Assembly: GCA_020848655.1 (NCBI GenBank)
Contig: JADLHU010000125.1
Location: forward strand, 1 to 32,952
DNA: 32,952 nucleotides
Source of the DNA: Novosphingobium sp.
GTDB lineage: Bacteria > Pseudomonadota > Alphaproteobacteria > Sphingomonadales > Sphingomonadaceae
Direction: 5' to 3'
The notes below the pieces were generated by a model. It was not told the DNA's origin. It saw nothing but the letters and a program-made list of their open reading frames with translations, and did no database searches. Positions within the stretch are counted from its first letter, which is position 1. Each line of letters starts with the position of its first letter. A program made the position numbers and the translations under genes. Of the stretch, positions 24,018 through 32,497 are shown piece after piece.

Positions 24018-24750
24018 GATCGACCGCCGCCCTGCTGATGGGGTTGGCGCTGCTCGCCGGCTGCCAGGGCAGCAAGAAGGACGAGCCGGCCCGCCCCGTG
24101 ACCGCGCGCGAATTTCCGCATGCGGACCGGCCCGTGACCAAGCCGGGCCTGAAGTCGTTTTCCACCGAAGTGCAGCGCGACAGCGTGAACGAGGCGGCGA
24201 CGGTCATGGACCTGGCCGCGATCAGCGAAGGCATGACCGTGGCCGACATCGGCGCGGGCGAGGGCTATTACACCGTCCGCCTGGCCGTGCGCGTCGGGCG
24301 CAAGGGCCGCGTGCTGGGGCAGGATATCGATCGGCTGGCGCTGGAACGGCTGGGCGCGCGGGTCGAGCGCGAGCGGCTCGACAACGTGTCGATCAAGCTG
24401 GGCACCCCCGATGATCCGGGCCTGCCGCCGGCCTCGTTCGATCGCATCTTCCTGGTCCACATGTATCACGAAGTGGCCGAACCTTATGCCTTCCTGTGGC
24501 GGCTGCGGCCGGCGCTGCGCCCCGGCGGCAAGGTGATCGTGGTCGATGTCGACCGCGCGACCGACAGAACGGCACGCCGCCGGCGCTGCTGTTCTGCGAA
24601 TTCGCCGCTGTGGGCTTTCGTTTGACGCAATTTGTCCGTAAGCCGGAACTTCAAGGGTATTACGCGCAGTTCGAGGCTGCGGGTGCGGCCCCCGCGCCAT
24701 CCGCGATACGGCCCTGCCAGCAGGCCACGCGCGCGACGGCCGGGCAATAG
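24014..24750 (+). pseudogene. lipoprotein-type SAM methyltransferase, frameshifted
   Basis: The frame starts at TTG 24014, overlapping the prfB stop, with a lipoprotein signal (LLMGLALLAGC, Cys17). A class I SAM motif ADIGAGEGYYTVRLA lies at about 77-91, and VHMYHEVAEP and RPGGKVIVVDVDR follow. After DRATD (codons to about 24565) the reading ends in a basic non-family tail at 24625. The expected continuation NGTPPALLFCEFAAVGFRL, then FVRKPELQGYYAQFEAAG, is present in the -1 frame and ends at 24750. One missing base within 24563-24570 explains this. It is either a real inactivating or shortening mutation or a sequencing error; no slippery heptamer is visible. The SAM site is intact. Confidence 0.8.
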
Positions 24751-24800
24751 CCGCGCCGATTGTGCATGGGCCGAAGGGCCGAGGGGAAAGATTGTCTAGA

Positions 24801-26207
24801 ATGAGCTTCAAGGGTCTCAAGCCGATCCTCTATGGCGGGCGCGAAGTCTGGCCGCTGATCGAGGGTGGCAAGGGTGTTTCGGCGACGAACCACGCCAGTT
24901 CGGGCGCCTGGGCGGCGGCCGGCGGCATCGGCACGGTCAGCGCGGTCAATGCCGACAGCTATGACGCGGAAGGCAAGATCATTCCGCAAATCTACAAGGA
25001 GCTGACCCGGCGCGAACGGCACGAGCAGCTTATCCGCTATGGCATCGACGGCGCGGTCGAGCAGGTGCGCCGCGCGCATGACCTGTCGGGCGGCAACGGC
25101 GCGATCAACATCAACGTACTGTGGGAAATGGGCGGCGCGCAGCCGATTCTCGAAGGCGTGCTGGAAAAGACGCGCGGCATGATCGCGGGCGTCACCTGCG
25201 GCGCGGGCATGCCCTATCGCCTGAGCGAGATCGCGGCGCGCTTCAACGTGAACTACCTGCCGATCGTCAGCTCCGCGCGCGCCTGGCGGGCGCTGTGGAA
25301 GCGCGCCTATCACAAGGTGTCCGAACTCATGGCGGCCGTGGTCTATGAAGACCCGTGGCTGGCAGGCGGGCACAACGGCCTGTCCAACGCCGAAGATCCG
25401 CTGAAGCCGGAAGATCCCTATCCCCGCGTCAAGGCGCTGCGCGACACGATGCGCGCCGAAGGCGTATCGGACAGCGTGCCGATCGTGATGGCCGGCGGCG
25501 TGTGGTTCCTGCGCGAATGGGAAAACTGGATCGACAACCCGGAACTGGGCAGCATCGCCTTCCAGTTCGGCACGCGCCCGCTGCTCACGCACGAAAGCCC
25601 GATCCCGCAAGGCTGGAAGGACGCATTGCGCGACCTGGAACCGGGCGACGTGCTGCTGCACCGCTTCTCGCCCACGGGGTTCTATTCCTCGGCGGTGCGC
25701 ACGCGCTTCCTGCGCAGCCTTGAGGCGCGCTCCGAACGGCAGGTGCCCTATTCCAAGGTCGAGGCGGGCGAGCATACCGTGCAGCTTGATGTCGGCGTGC
25801 GCGGCAAGAACTTCTGGGTTACGCCGCGCGATCTCGATCGCGCGCGCGGCTGGGCCGGGCAGGGCTTCACCGAAGGGCTGCGCACCCCGGATGACACGAT
25901 CATCTTCGTCAGCCCCGAGGAACGCGACATGATCCGCAAGGATCAGACCGATTGCATGGGCTGCCTGTCGCACTGCGGGTTCTCGTCGTGGAAGGACCAT
26001 GACGATTACACCACCGGGCGCCTCGCCGATCCGCGCAGCTTCTGCATCCAGAAGACCTTGCAGGACATCGCCCACGGCCAGCCGGTGGAAGACAACCTGA
26101 TGTTCGCGGGGCACGCGGCCTATCGCTTCAAGCAGGACCCGTTCTATTCGAACAACTTCACCCCCACGGTGAAGCAACTGGTCGACCGCATCCTGACCGG
26201 CGACTGA
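24801..26207 (+). CDS. NAD(P)H-dependent flavin oxidoreductase, nitronate monooxygenase-like
   Basis: A 468-residue FMN-binding TIM barrel of the 2-nitropropane dioxygenase/enoyl reductase group. Features include the glycine-rich TNHASSGAWAAAGGIGTVSA segment, AGVTCGAGMP, PIVMAGGVWF and SIAFQFGTRPL, which match the phosphate-binding part of the fold. It is longer than the usual 310-370 residues because of a C-terminal region (about 360-468) with a Cys cluster: Cys385, Cys388, Cys392 and Cys415 (CMGCLSHC...SFC). These could bind an Fe-S cluster or zinc. The ATG at 24801 is preceded by a GGGGAAAG stretch. Substrate unknown. Confidence 0.85.
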   Translation: MSFKGLKPILYGGREVWPLIEGGKGVSATNHASSGAWAAAGGIGTVSAVNADSYDAEGKIIPQIYKELTRRERHEQLIRYGIDGAVEQVRRAHDLSGGNGAININVLWEMGGAQPILEGVLEKTRGMIAGVTCGAGMPYRLSEIAARFNVNYLPIVSSARAWRALWKRAYHKVSELMAAVVYEDPWLAGGHNGLSNAEDPLKPEDPYPRVKALRDTMRAEGVSDSVPIVMAGGVWFLREWENWIDNPELGSIAFQFGTRPLLTHESPIPQGWKDALRDLEPGDVLLHRFSPTGFYSSAVRTRFLRSLEARSERQVPYSKVEAGEHTVQLDVGVRGKNFWVTPRDLDRARGWAGQGFTEGLRTPDDTIIFVSPEERDMIRKDQTDCMGCLSHCGFSSWKDHDDYTTGRLADPRSFCIQKTLQDIAHGQPVEDNLMFAGHAAYRFKQDPFYSNNFTPTVKQLVDRILTGD

Positions 26208-26230
26208 CGCCCCCGGGGCCTTGCGTTTCG

Positions 26231-26261
26231 CGGCCGGCGCGCCCCAGGGCGTCGCCGGCCG
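26231..26261. terminator. GC-rich hairpin between convergent genes
   Basis: CGGCCGGCG (26231-26239) pairs perfectly with CGCCGGCCG (26253-26261), and the inner CGCC/GGCG extends the stem. It lies between the oxidoreductase stop (26207) and the amtB stop (26293). The T-run is poor on both sides, so termination efficiency is uncertain. Confidence 0.6.
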
Positions 26262-26292
26262 TTCGATTCATGCGAACAAGAACCCCGCAGGG

Positions 26293-27609
26293 TCAGTCGA
26301 ATTCCCAGGCGCGTTCGCCGTGGCTGGCGATGTCGAGGCCCTCGCGCTCGGCATCCTCGCTCACGCGCATCGGCATCAGCGTGGAGACGATCACCGCGAT
26401 CATCGCGCTGGCGATCGCGGACCATGCTGCCACCACGCCGATCGCGCCCAGTTGCGCGGTCAACTGGCTGCCCAGGCCCATGCCTTCGGCATAGCCCGTG
26501 CCGCCCAGCGCCGGCGCCAGGAACACGGCCAGTAGCACCGAACCGACCATGCCGCCCACGCCGTGCACGGCGAAGACATCCAGCGAATCGTCGATTTCCA
26601 GCTTGTGCTTCACGAACTGGATCATCGGATAGCAGATGCCCGAGGCGATCAGCCCGAACAGGATCGCCGCGCCCGGAGAGATGAACCCCGCCGCCGGCGT
26701 GACCGTGGCCAAGCCCGCGATGGCGCCGGTGGCGAAGCCGATGCTGGTGGGCTTGCCCACGGTGAAGCGTTCGATCGCCAGCCAGGCCAGCGCGGCGGCG
26801 CAGGCGGCGGCGTGGGTGTTGATGATCGCCGAGGCGGCATCGTCGTTGGCGGTCAGCGCCGAACCGCCGTTGAAGCCGAACCAGCCGACCCAGAGCAGCG
26901 CCGCGCCGACCATCGTCAGCGAGGGGCTGTGCGGCAGCATCATCGTGCGCGGGAAGCCCTGGCGGCGGCCCAGCAGCACCGCCACGACCAGCGCCGAAAC
27001 GCCCGCCGTGGTGTGGACGACGATGCCGCCCGCGAAGTCCAGCGCCCCCAGCCGCGTGGTCAGCCAGCCGCCGCCCCACAGCCAGTGCGCGACGGGCGCA
27101 TAGACGATCAGGCTCCACAGCGCGCAGAAGCCCATGACCCAGCCGAACCGCGCGCGATCGGCCCAGGCGCCGGCCATCAGCGCGGGCGTGATCGCGGCGA
27201 ACGTCATCTGGAACAGCGCGAACGTGCTTTCGGGAATCGTCAGCCCTTCGCGCAGATTGCCCAGGTTTATAAGCATCCAGGCATTGCCGCCGCCCAGCCA
27301 GCCCGAAAGCCAGCCCGAACCGACGGTGCCGAACGCCAGCGTGTAGCCGGTGATGATCCACAGCAGCGACGCCATGGCGGCAATCGCGCCGCACTGCACC
27401 AGCACCGACAGGAAGTTCTTGGCGCGGACGAGGCCGCCATAGAACAAGGCCACGCCCGGCATCGCCATCAGCAGCACCAGCGCCGAGGAGACGAGGACCC
27501 AGGCGGTATCGCCGGTATCGGCCACGTCGATCTGGCCGTCCTGTCCGAATGCCGCGCCCGGCATAGCCAGCGCCATGGCGAGAACGGCGCATGCAGTCGC
27601 TTTGCGCAT
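26293..27609 (-). CDS. amtB: ammonium transporter
   Basis: A 438-residue inner-membrane ammonium channel. It begins with a cleavable-type signal (MRKATACAVLAMALAMPGAAFG) followed by about 11 transmembrane helices. The twin-histidine pore residues are visible in GGIVVHTTAGVSALV and IINTHAAACAAAL, and AHWLWGGGWL and FYGGLVRAKN are family signatures. It moves NH3/NH4+ under nitrogen limitation. In most proteobacteria glnK precedes it; here the upstream 104 bp and the gene before it (2-hydroxyacid dehydrogenase) show no P-II protein. I found no clear sigma-54 site. Confidence 0.96.
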   Translation of the reverse strand: MRKATACAVLAMALAMPGAAFGQDGQIDVADTGDTAWVLVSSALVLLMAMPGVALFYGGLVRAKNFLSVLVQCGAIAAMASLLWIITGYTLAFGTVGSGWLSGWLGGGNAWMLINLGNLREGLTIPESTFALFQMTFAAITPALMAGAWADRARFGWVMGFCALWSLIVYAPVAHWLWGGGWLTTRLGALDFAGGIVVHTTAGVSALVVAVLLGRRQGFPRTMMLPHSPSLTMVGAALLWVGWFGFNGGSALTANDDAASAIINTHAAACAAALAWLAIERFTVGKPTSIGFATGAIAGLATVTPAAGFISPGAAILFGLIASGICYPMIQFVKHKLEIDDSLDVFAVHGVGGMVGSVLLAVFLAPALGGTGYAEGMGLGSQLTAQLGAIGVVAAWSAIASAMIAVIVSTLMPMRVSEDAEREGLDIASHGERAWEFD

Positions 27610-27664
27610 CGGTCTGAAATCCTCCCCCGCGCGGCCGGTCCACTGGAACAGCGCGCTTCCTGAG

Positions 27665-27690
27665 CGTGCCGCTCTAGAGCAAGTGGCACG
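27665..27690. promoter_or_regulatory. dyad upstream of amtB
   Basis: CGTGCC (27665-27670) and GGCACG (27685-27690) flank a perfect palindrome GCTCTAGAGC (27671-27680). It lies 56-81 bp before the amtB start and just downstream of the dehydrogenase stop. It may be an operator or a weak terminator of the dehydrogenase transcript; the sequence does not decide. Confidence 0.35.
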
Positions 27691-27713
27691 CGCCGCACAA
27701 GCGGGCAGGGGCG

Positions 27714-28745
27714 CTACAGCCAGCCTTCGAGCACCTGGTCGGGCGGGCGATGGCCATCGGCCCAGAAGCGGATGTTGGCGATCACCTTGTCGCCCGCCGC
27801 GCCGCGTCCTTCGAAGGTGGCGCTGCCAAGGTGGGGGATGAGCATGACGTTGGGCAGCGCCAGCAGGCGCGGCGCGATCGCCGGTTCGCCCTGGAACACG
27901 TCCAGCCCCGCGCCGGCGATGCGGCCCGTTTCCAGCGCCGCGATCAGCGCCGTTTCATCGACCAGATCGCCGCGCGCGGTGTTGATCAGGCAGGCCGTGG
28001 GCTTCATCGCAGCGATGCGCGCGGCGCTGATGATGTGGTGCGTCTCGGGGCTGGACGGGCAATGCAGCGTCAGGATGTCGGCTTCGGCGACCAGCCGGTC
28101 GAGATCGGGTTCGAACCGCGCCGACAGCATGTTTTCCAGCGCGGCGGGCAGGCGGTGGCGGTTGTGATAGACCACGTCCATGCCGAAACCGCGCGCGCGG
28201 TGCGCCACCGCCTGCCCGATCCGCCCCATGCCGACGATGCCCAGCCGCTTGGCGGAAACGGTATGGCCCAGCAGCACCGCCGGTCCCCAGCCCTGCCATG
28301 CCCCGTCGCGTAGGATGCGCTCGCCCTGCGCGAAGCGGCGCGGCACGCAGATGATCAGCGCCAGCGCGGTGTCGGCGGTGTCTTCGGTGAAGACGCTGGG
28401 CGTGTTGCTGACGATGATCTTGCGCGCGCGGGCGGCGGGCAGGTCGATATGATCGGTGCCTGCGCCGAAGCTCGCGATCAGGCCCAGCCGGTCGCCCGCC
28501 TCGGCGATCATCGCGGCGTCGATGCGGTCGGTCACGGTGGGCACCAGCGCGTCGGCATCGCGCATCGCCGCGACTAGCGCCGCGCGGTCGAGCGGAATAT
28601 CGTCGGCGTTCAGCGAAACGTCGAACAGTTCGCGCATGCGCGCCTCGGTCGCGGGCAGCAGCCGGCGCGTGACGAAGACGCGCGGTTTTCCGGCAACGCG
28701 GCGGCCGGGCGGGGTGTCGGTAACGATGGTCATGGCGGGCACCAT
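27714..28745 (-). CDS. D-isomer-specific 2-hydroxyacid dehydrogenase
   Basis: A 343-residue NAD(P)-dependent dehydrogenase of the glyoxylate/hydroxypyruvate reductase group. The nucleotide motif GMGRIGQAVAHRARGFGMDVVYHNRH is present; the residues after the second strand (NRHR) suit NADPH. The catalytic triad is visible as Arg in INTARGDLVDE, Glu in LDVFQGEP and His in IPHLGSAT. It reduces a 2-oxo acid such as glyoxylate or hydroxypyruvate. I use the ATG at 28745 (GAGG six bases upstream); the second Met, four codons later, is also possible. Confidence 0.9.
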   Translation of the reverse strand: MVPAMTIVTDTPPGRRVAGKPRVFVTRRLLPATEARMRELFDVSLNADDIPLDRAALVAAMRDADALVPTVTDRIDAAMIAEAGDRLGLIASFGAGTDHIDLPAARARKIIVSNTPSVFTEDTADTALALIICVPRRFAQGERILRDGAWQGWGPAVLLGHTVSAKRLGIVGMGRIGQAVAHRARGFGMDVVYHNRHRLPAALENMLSARFEPDLDRLVAEADILTLHCPSSPETHHIISAARIAAMKPTACLINTARGDLVDETALIAALETGRIAGAGLDVFQGEPAIAPRLLALPNVMLIPHLGSATFEGRGAAGDKVIANIRFWADGHRPPDQVLEGWL

Positions 28746-28814
28746 GCTTCGCCTCGGCCGGCCCGATGGTCAAGCGGCCTTGAAGCTTCAAGCGCGGCAA
28801 CGCTATTGAGGGGC

Positions 28815-29285
28815 ATGTTCGCGAGTCTCAGCCGTGCCGTCTGCCTGTTCCTCCTCGTGGCGGCCATTCCCGCCGCCGCGCAGGACGAGGACGTGCCCTA
28901 CTGGGCCTCGATCCGCGCGGACGAGGTCAACATGCGCGTCGGCCCCGCCGAAAGCTATCGCATCGCCTGGGTCTATCGCCAACCGCTGCTGCCCGTGCGC
29001 GTCGTCCGGCGCAGCGAAGGCTGGCGACTGGTGGAAGATCCCGATGGCGCGCGCGGTTGGATCCTGGCGCGCTTCCTCAGCCGCACGCGCGGCGCGATCG
29101 TGCGCGGCGGCGGGCTGGCCGAAATGCGCCAGAAAGGCACGGCCGAAGCGCATCTGCTATGGCGGCTGGAACCGGGCGTCGTCGGCAAGCTGGGCGATTG
29201 CGATGCCGGCTGGTGCCGTCTCGACGTGGCCGGCCACATCGGGTTCGTGGCGGAAAACCGCCTGTGGGGTGTCGGCGCGCCGTAA
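28815..29285 (+). CDS. exported SH3-domain protein
   Basis: A 156-residue protein with a signal peptide (MFASLSRAVCLFLLVAAIPAAAQ) and two bacterial SH3-like units: PYWASIRADEVNMRVGPAESYRIAWVY with WRLVEDPDGARGWI, and a second, less regular copy (RLEPGVVGKLGDCDAGWCRLDVAGHIGFV). This matches the SH3_4 group. Such domains often bind peptidoglycan, so a periplasmic envelope role is inferred. I use the ATG at 28815, with GAGGGG just upstream; the TTG at 28806 is the alternative. The two cysteines Cys-x4-Cys could form a disulfide. Confidence 0.85.
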   Translation: MFASLSRAVCLFLLVAAIPAAAQDEDVPYWASIRADEVNMRVGPAESYRIAWVYRQPLLPVRVVRRSEGWRLVEDPDGARGWILARFLSRTRGAIVRGGGLAEMRQKGTAEAHLLWRLEPGVVGKLGDCDAGWCRLDVAGHIGFVAENRLWGVGAP

Positions 29286-29332
29286 CCCGAAGGCCCGATT
29301 GCCCGCGGGTGTGGCGCGCCGGTTGCCCTGAT

Positions 29333-30526
29333 TCAGATCAGTTCGATCGCCACCGCCGTGGCCTCACCGCCGCCGATGCACAGGCTGGCGACGCCGCGCT
29401 TCAGGCCCTTGCGCTGCAGCGCGCCGATCAGCGTGGTGATGATCCGCGTGCCCGAAGCGCCGATGGGGTGGCCCAGCGCCGTCGCACCGCCATGGACGTT
29501 GACCTTGTCATGCGGGATGCCAAGATCGTGCATCGCGAACATGGCGACGCAGGCGAAGGCCTCGTTGATTTCGAACAGGTCGACATCGGCCACCGTCCAG
29601 CCCGCGCCGGCCAGCACCTTTTCGATCGCGCCCTTCGGAGCGACGGCGAAGCGGCGCGGTTCCTGTGCATGGGCGGCCAGCGCCACGATCCGCGCGACCG
29701 GGGCAAGCCCCTGCGCTGCGGCCGAACTGGCGCGCGTCAACACCACGGCGGCGGCTCCGTCGGAGATCGAGCTGGAGCTGGCGGCGGTGATCGTGCCGTC
29801 CTTGGCGAAGGCGGGCTTGAGCGTGGGGATCTTGTCGGGGCGGCCCTTGCCGGGCTGTTCGTCGGTATCGACCACCACTTCGCCGGCGCGGGACTTGACC
29901 GTGACCGGCGCGATTTCGGCCACGAACGCGCCCGTGGCGATGGCATCCTGCGCGCGGCGCAGCGATTCGATGCTGTAGGCGTCCTGGTCTTCGCGCGTGA
30001 ACTGGTATTCATCGGCCAGCGCCTGCGCGAACGATCCCATCGACGCGCCTTCGTAGGCGTCTTCAAGCCCATCGAGGAACATGTGGTCATAGGCCGTATC
30101 ATGCCCGGCGCGCGCGCCGGCGCGGTGCTTTTTCAGCAGGTAGGGGGCATTGGTCATGCTTTCCATGCCACCCGCGACGATCAGGTCGGCCGTGCCGCTG
30201 GCCAGCGCTTCTGCCGCCATGATCACCGACTGCATGCCCGATCCGCAGACCTTGCTTACCGTCGTCGCTTCCACGCTGACGGGCAGCCCCGCCTTGATCC
30301 CGGCCTGGCGGGCAGGGGCCTGGCCCAGCCCGGCGGGAAGCACGCAGCCCATGTAGATGCGCTCGATATCCTCCGGCGCAACGCCCGCGCGCTCGACCGC
30401 GGCCTTTACCGCCGTTGCGCCGAGGTCCGGCGCGGAGACATCGGCAAGGGCGCCGGAAAGCCCGCCCATCGGCGTGCGCGCATAAGACAGGACGACGATC
30501 GGATCGCTGGCGGAGATCTGGCCCAT
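29333..30526 (-). CDS. acetyl-CoA C-acetyltransferase (thiolase)
   Basis: A 397-residue thiolase joining two acetyl-CoA to acetoacetyl-CoA, or the reverse. The nucleophile is Cys94 in KVCGSGMQS. The GHP motif (ATALGHPIGASGTR) and the C-terminal active-site Cys (SLCIGGGEA) are present. Length matches biosynthetic thiolases (PhaA/AtoB). No phaB or phaC gene adjoins it. A TGC-rich site 51-67 bp before the start, shared with the PRC-like gene, suggests regulation by acetyl-CoA or PHB status; that is inference. It is divergent from nuoA. Confidence 0.94.
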   Translation of the reverse strand: MGQISASDPIVVLSYARTPMGGLSGALADVSAPDLGATAVKAAVERAGVAPEDIERIYMGCVLPAGLGQAPARQAGIKAGLPVSVEATTVSKVCGSGMQSVIMAAEALASGTADLIVAGGMESMTNAPYLLKKHRAGARAGHDTAYDHMFLDGLEDAYEGASMGSFAQALADEYQFTREDQDAYSIESLRRAQDAIATGAFVAEIAPVTVKSRAGEVVVDTDEQPGKGRPDKIPTLKPAFAKDGTITAASSSSISDGAAAVVLTRASSAAAQGLAPVARIVALAAHAQEPRRFAVAPKGAIEKVLAGAGWTVADVDLFEINEAFACVAMFAMHDLGIPHDKVNVHGGATALGHPIGASGTRIITTLIGALQRKGLKRGVASLCIGGGEATAVAIELI

Positions 30527-30576
30527 GGTATTTTTTGCCTTTCTATTGGCGTTGGACAGAATTTGTCGATTCGCTT

Positions 30577-30593
30577 AATGCTGCGTTGCGGCA
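30577..30593. promoter_or_regulatory. TGC-rich site upstream of thiolase
   Basis: AATGCTGCGTTGCGGCA, with half sites TGCTGC-N3-GCGGCA. It nearly repeats the sequence at 18329-18346. It lies in the 253-bp gap between the divergent thiolase and nuoA genes, nearer the thiolase. Confidence 0.45.
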
Positions 30594-30715
30594 ATAGCAA
30601 TCTGGAGCCGCAATCGAATGTTCGCGCGTGGCGGAAACCCGGCCAGCGTCGCTGTCAAGGCAAGCTGGCGTCTTCTGTCTATGTAAGAAGGTGTCGTCTC
30701 TGTTCAACCGGACCC

Positions 30716-30744
30716 TTGCACCTTGCCTTGGGCAGGACTAGGGC
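30716..30744 (+). promoter_or_regulatory. candidate nuo operon promoter
   Basis: TTGCAC (30716-30721), a 17-bp spacer and TAGGGC (30739-30744), about 36 bp before the nuoA start. The -10 is weak by E. coli standards but of the TAG-type used elsewhere in this window. Confidence 0.5.
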
Positions 30745-30779
30745 GCCCTCAATCGTCCTTTCACAGTCGAGTCAGCCCC

Positions 30780-31154
30780 TTGGTAGACCTCTCCCAATAT
30801 CTGCCGATCCTGATCTTCCTGGTCATCGCGCTGGGGTTGTCCGCGGTTCTCGTGCTGCTGCCGATGGGCGTGTCGCGGCTTACCGGCACGAACAACCCCA
30901 ATGCCGAAAAGCTGAGCGAGTATGAATGCGGCTTTCCCGCGTTCGAAGACCCGCGCAGCCAGTTCGACGTGCGGTTCTATCTGGTCGCGATCCTGTTCAT
31001 CATCTTCGACCTTGAAGCCGCGTTCCTGTTTCCCTGGGCCGTCTCGCTCGACATGACGGGCTGGCCGGGCTGGATCACGATGATGGTCTTTCTGGGCGAA
31101 CTGGCCATCGGCCTCGCCTATGCGTGGAAAAAGGGAGCTTTGGACTGGGAATGA
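30780..31154 (+). CDS. nuoA: NADH-quinone oxidoreductase subunit A
   Basis: A 124-residue membrane subunit of respiratory complex I with three transmembrane helices (about 8-30, 60-82 and 93-115). The signature YECGFPAF follows the first helix, and [22 protein letters not shown] carries the family's FD.E motif. It sits at the junction of the membrane and peripheral arms near the quinone site. The start is TTG at 30780, the only family-like start ([10 protein letters not shown] follows). Its stop overlaps the nuoB start (ATGA). Confidence 0.95.
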   Translation: MVDLSQYLPILIFLVIALGLSAVLVLLPMGVSRLTGTNNPNAEKLSEYECGFPAFEDPRSQFDVRFYLVAILFIIFDLEAAFLFPWAVSLDMTGWPGWITMMVFLGELAIGLAYAWKKGALDWE

Positions 31155-31705
31155 GCAATCTCGTTACCCCCCCCGCCAATCTCGCCACCACGGGCGCGAT
31201 CACGCCGCCCGACCAGGCTTTCTTCACCGATCTCAACCAGGAGATCGGCGACAAGGGCTTCCTCGTCACCTCGACCGAGGAACTGTTCCAGTGGGCGCGC
31301 ACCGGCTCGCTCTGGTGGATGACCTTCGGCCTCGCCTGCTGCGCGGTCGAGATGATCCACGTCAACATGCCGCGCTACGACATGGAGCGTTTCGGTGCCG
31401 CGCCGCGCGCATCGCCACGCCAGTCGGACGTGATGATCGTCGCGGGCACGCTGTGCAACAAGATGGCCCCGGCGCTGCGCAAGGTCTACGATCAGATGTC
31501 GGACCCGAAGTACGTCATCTCGATGGGCAGCTGCGCCAACGGCGGCGGCTATTACCACTACAGCTACAGCGTCGTGCGCGGGTGCGACCGGATCGTGCCG
31601 GTGGACATCTATATCCCCGGCTGCCCGCCGACGGCCGAAGCGCTGCTCTATGGCGTGATGCAGTTGCAGCGCAAGATCCGCCGCGTCGGCACGGTCGAGC
31701 GGTGA
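31151..31705 (+). CDS. nuoB: NADH-quinone oxidoreductase subunit B
   Basis: A 184-residue subunit of the peripheral arm that carries Fe-S cluster N2. The four ligands are visible: Cys63 and Cys64 in [10 protein letters not shown], Cys128 in [10 protein letters not shown], and Cys158 in [12 protein letters not shown]2 passes electrons to ubiquinone at the NuoB/NuoD interface. The start at 31151 (ATGA overlap with nuoA) is preferred over a frame beginning at 31124. Confidence 0.98.
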   Translation: MSNLVTPPANLATTGAITPPDQAFFTDLNQEIGDKGFLVTSTEELFQWARTGSLWWMTFGLACCAVEMIHVNMPRYDMERFGAAPRASPRQSDVMIVAGTLCNKMAPALRKVYDQMSDPKYVISMGSCANGGGYYHYSYSVVRGCDRIVPVDIYIPGCPPTAEALLYGVMQLQRKIRRVGTVER

Positions 31706-31715
31706 GGGCGGGGCA

Positions 31716-32495
31716 ATGACGGTTCTCCACTCCGCTCCCCGCATCAGCTCGAACGAAGGCGTGCTGGATACGCTGACGGCGGCGCTGGGCGCCAAGGTCG
31801 TGGCCGCCAGGGAAGAGCACGGCGAGATCGTGATCACCGTGGCGCGCGATGCCATCGAGGATGCGCTGCGCCAGTTGCGCGACGATCACGAATACCAGCA
31901 ACTGATGGAGATCGCCGGGGTCGATTACCCCAGCCGGGCCGAGCGGTTCGAAGTGGTCTACATGCTGCTTTCGCTGACGCGCAATCATCGCATCATGGTG
32001 AAAGTCACGGCGGCCGAGGATACCCCGGTGCCCACCGTCACCACGCTGTGGCCGGTGGCGGGCTGGCTGGAGCGCGAGGTGTTCGACATGTACGGCGTGA
32101 TCTTCGCCGGCAACCCGGACTTGCGCCGCATCCTGACCGACTATGGCTTCGAAGGGCACCCGTTCCGCAAGGACTTCCCGCTCACCGGCTATGTCGAACT
32201 GCGCTATTCCGAAGAGGACAAGCGCGTCGTCTACGAACCGGTCGAGCTGGCGCAGGATCTGCGCCAGTTCGATTTCATGAGCCCGTGGGAAGGCGCCCAG
32301 TACGTGCTGCCGGGCGACGAAAAAGCGCCCGCCACGCCGCCTGTCGCCCAGCCGAAGACCACCGACACGCCGGCCCAGACCGGCGCCGGCGCCAAGGCGA
32401 ACGAAGCGGCGGCCGACAAGCAGAGCGCCGGGGCGCCGGCGCCCGAGGCCACCAGCAAGCAAGAGCCGGGCGCGCCCGCGCCGAAGGGTAGCTGA
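31716..32495 (+). CDS. nuoC: NADH-quinone oxidoreductase subunit C with disordered tail
   Basis: A 259-residue subunit C of the complex I peripheral arm. The family signature [22 protein letters not shown], then [12 protein letters not shown], covers about 117-158. The conserved part ends near [16 protein letters not shown] (about 200). The last ~60 residues are Ala/Pro/Lys/Glu-rich without hydrophobic core residues and are probably disordered; comparable NuoC proteins end near 200 residues. The reading frame is uninterrupted and nuoD starts two bases after its stop, so the tail is genuine unless there is an error. Confidence 0.95.
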   Translation: MTVLHSAPRISSNEGVLDTLTAALGAKVVAAREEHGEIVITVARDAIEDALRQLRDDHEYQQLMEIAGVDYPSRAERFEVVYMLLSLTRNHRIMVKVTAAEDTPVPTVTTLWPVAGWLEREVFDMYGVIFAGNPDLRRILTDYGFEGHPFRKDFPLTGYVELRYSEEDKRVVYEPVELAQDLRQFDFMSPWEGAQYVLPGDEKAPATPPVAQPKTTDTPAQTGAGAKANEAAADKQSAGAPAPEATSKQEPGAPAPKGS

Positions 32496-32497
32496 GC

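Noticed and set aside
24563..24570. Programmed -1 frameshift in the methyltransferase
   Set aside because: The product would need a shift to the -1 frame here, but no X-XXY-YYZ slippery heptamer or obvious pseudoknot is visible at the junction. A lost base (mutation or sequencing error) is simpler.
27610..27713. Sigma-54 promoter upstream of amtB
   Set aside because: A TGGCACG string is present, but it is on the strand pointing away from amtB and no TTGC-type -12 element follows at the right distance.
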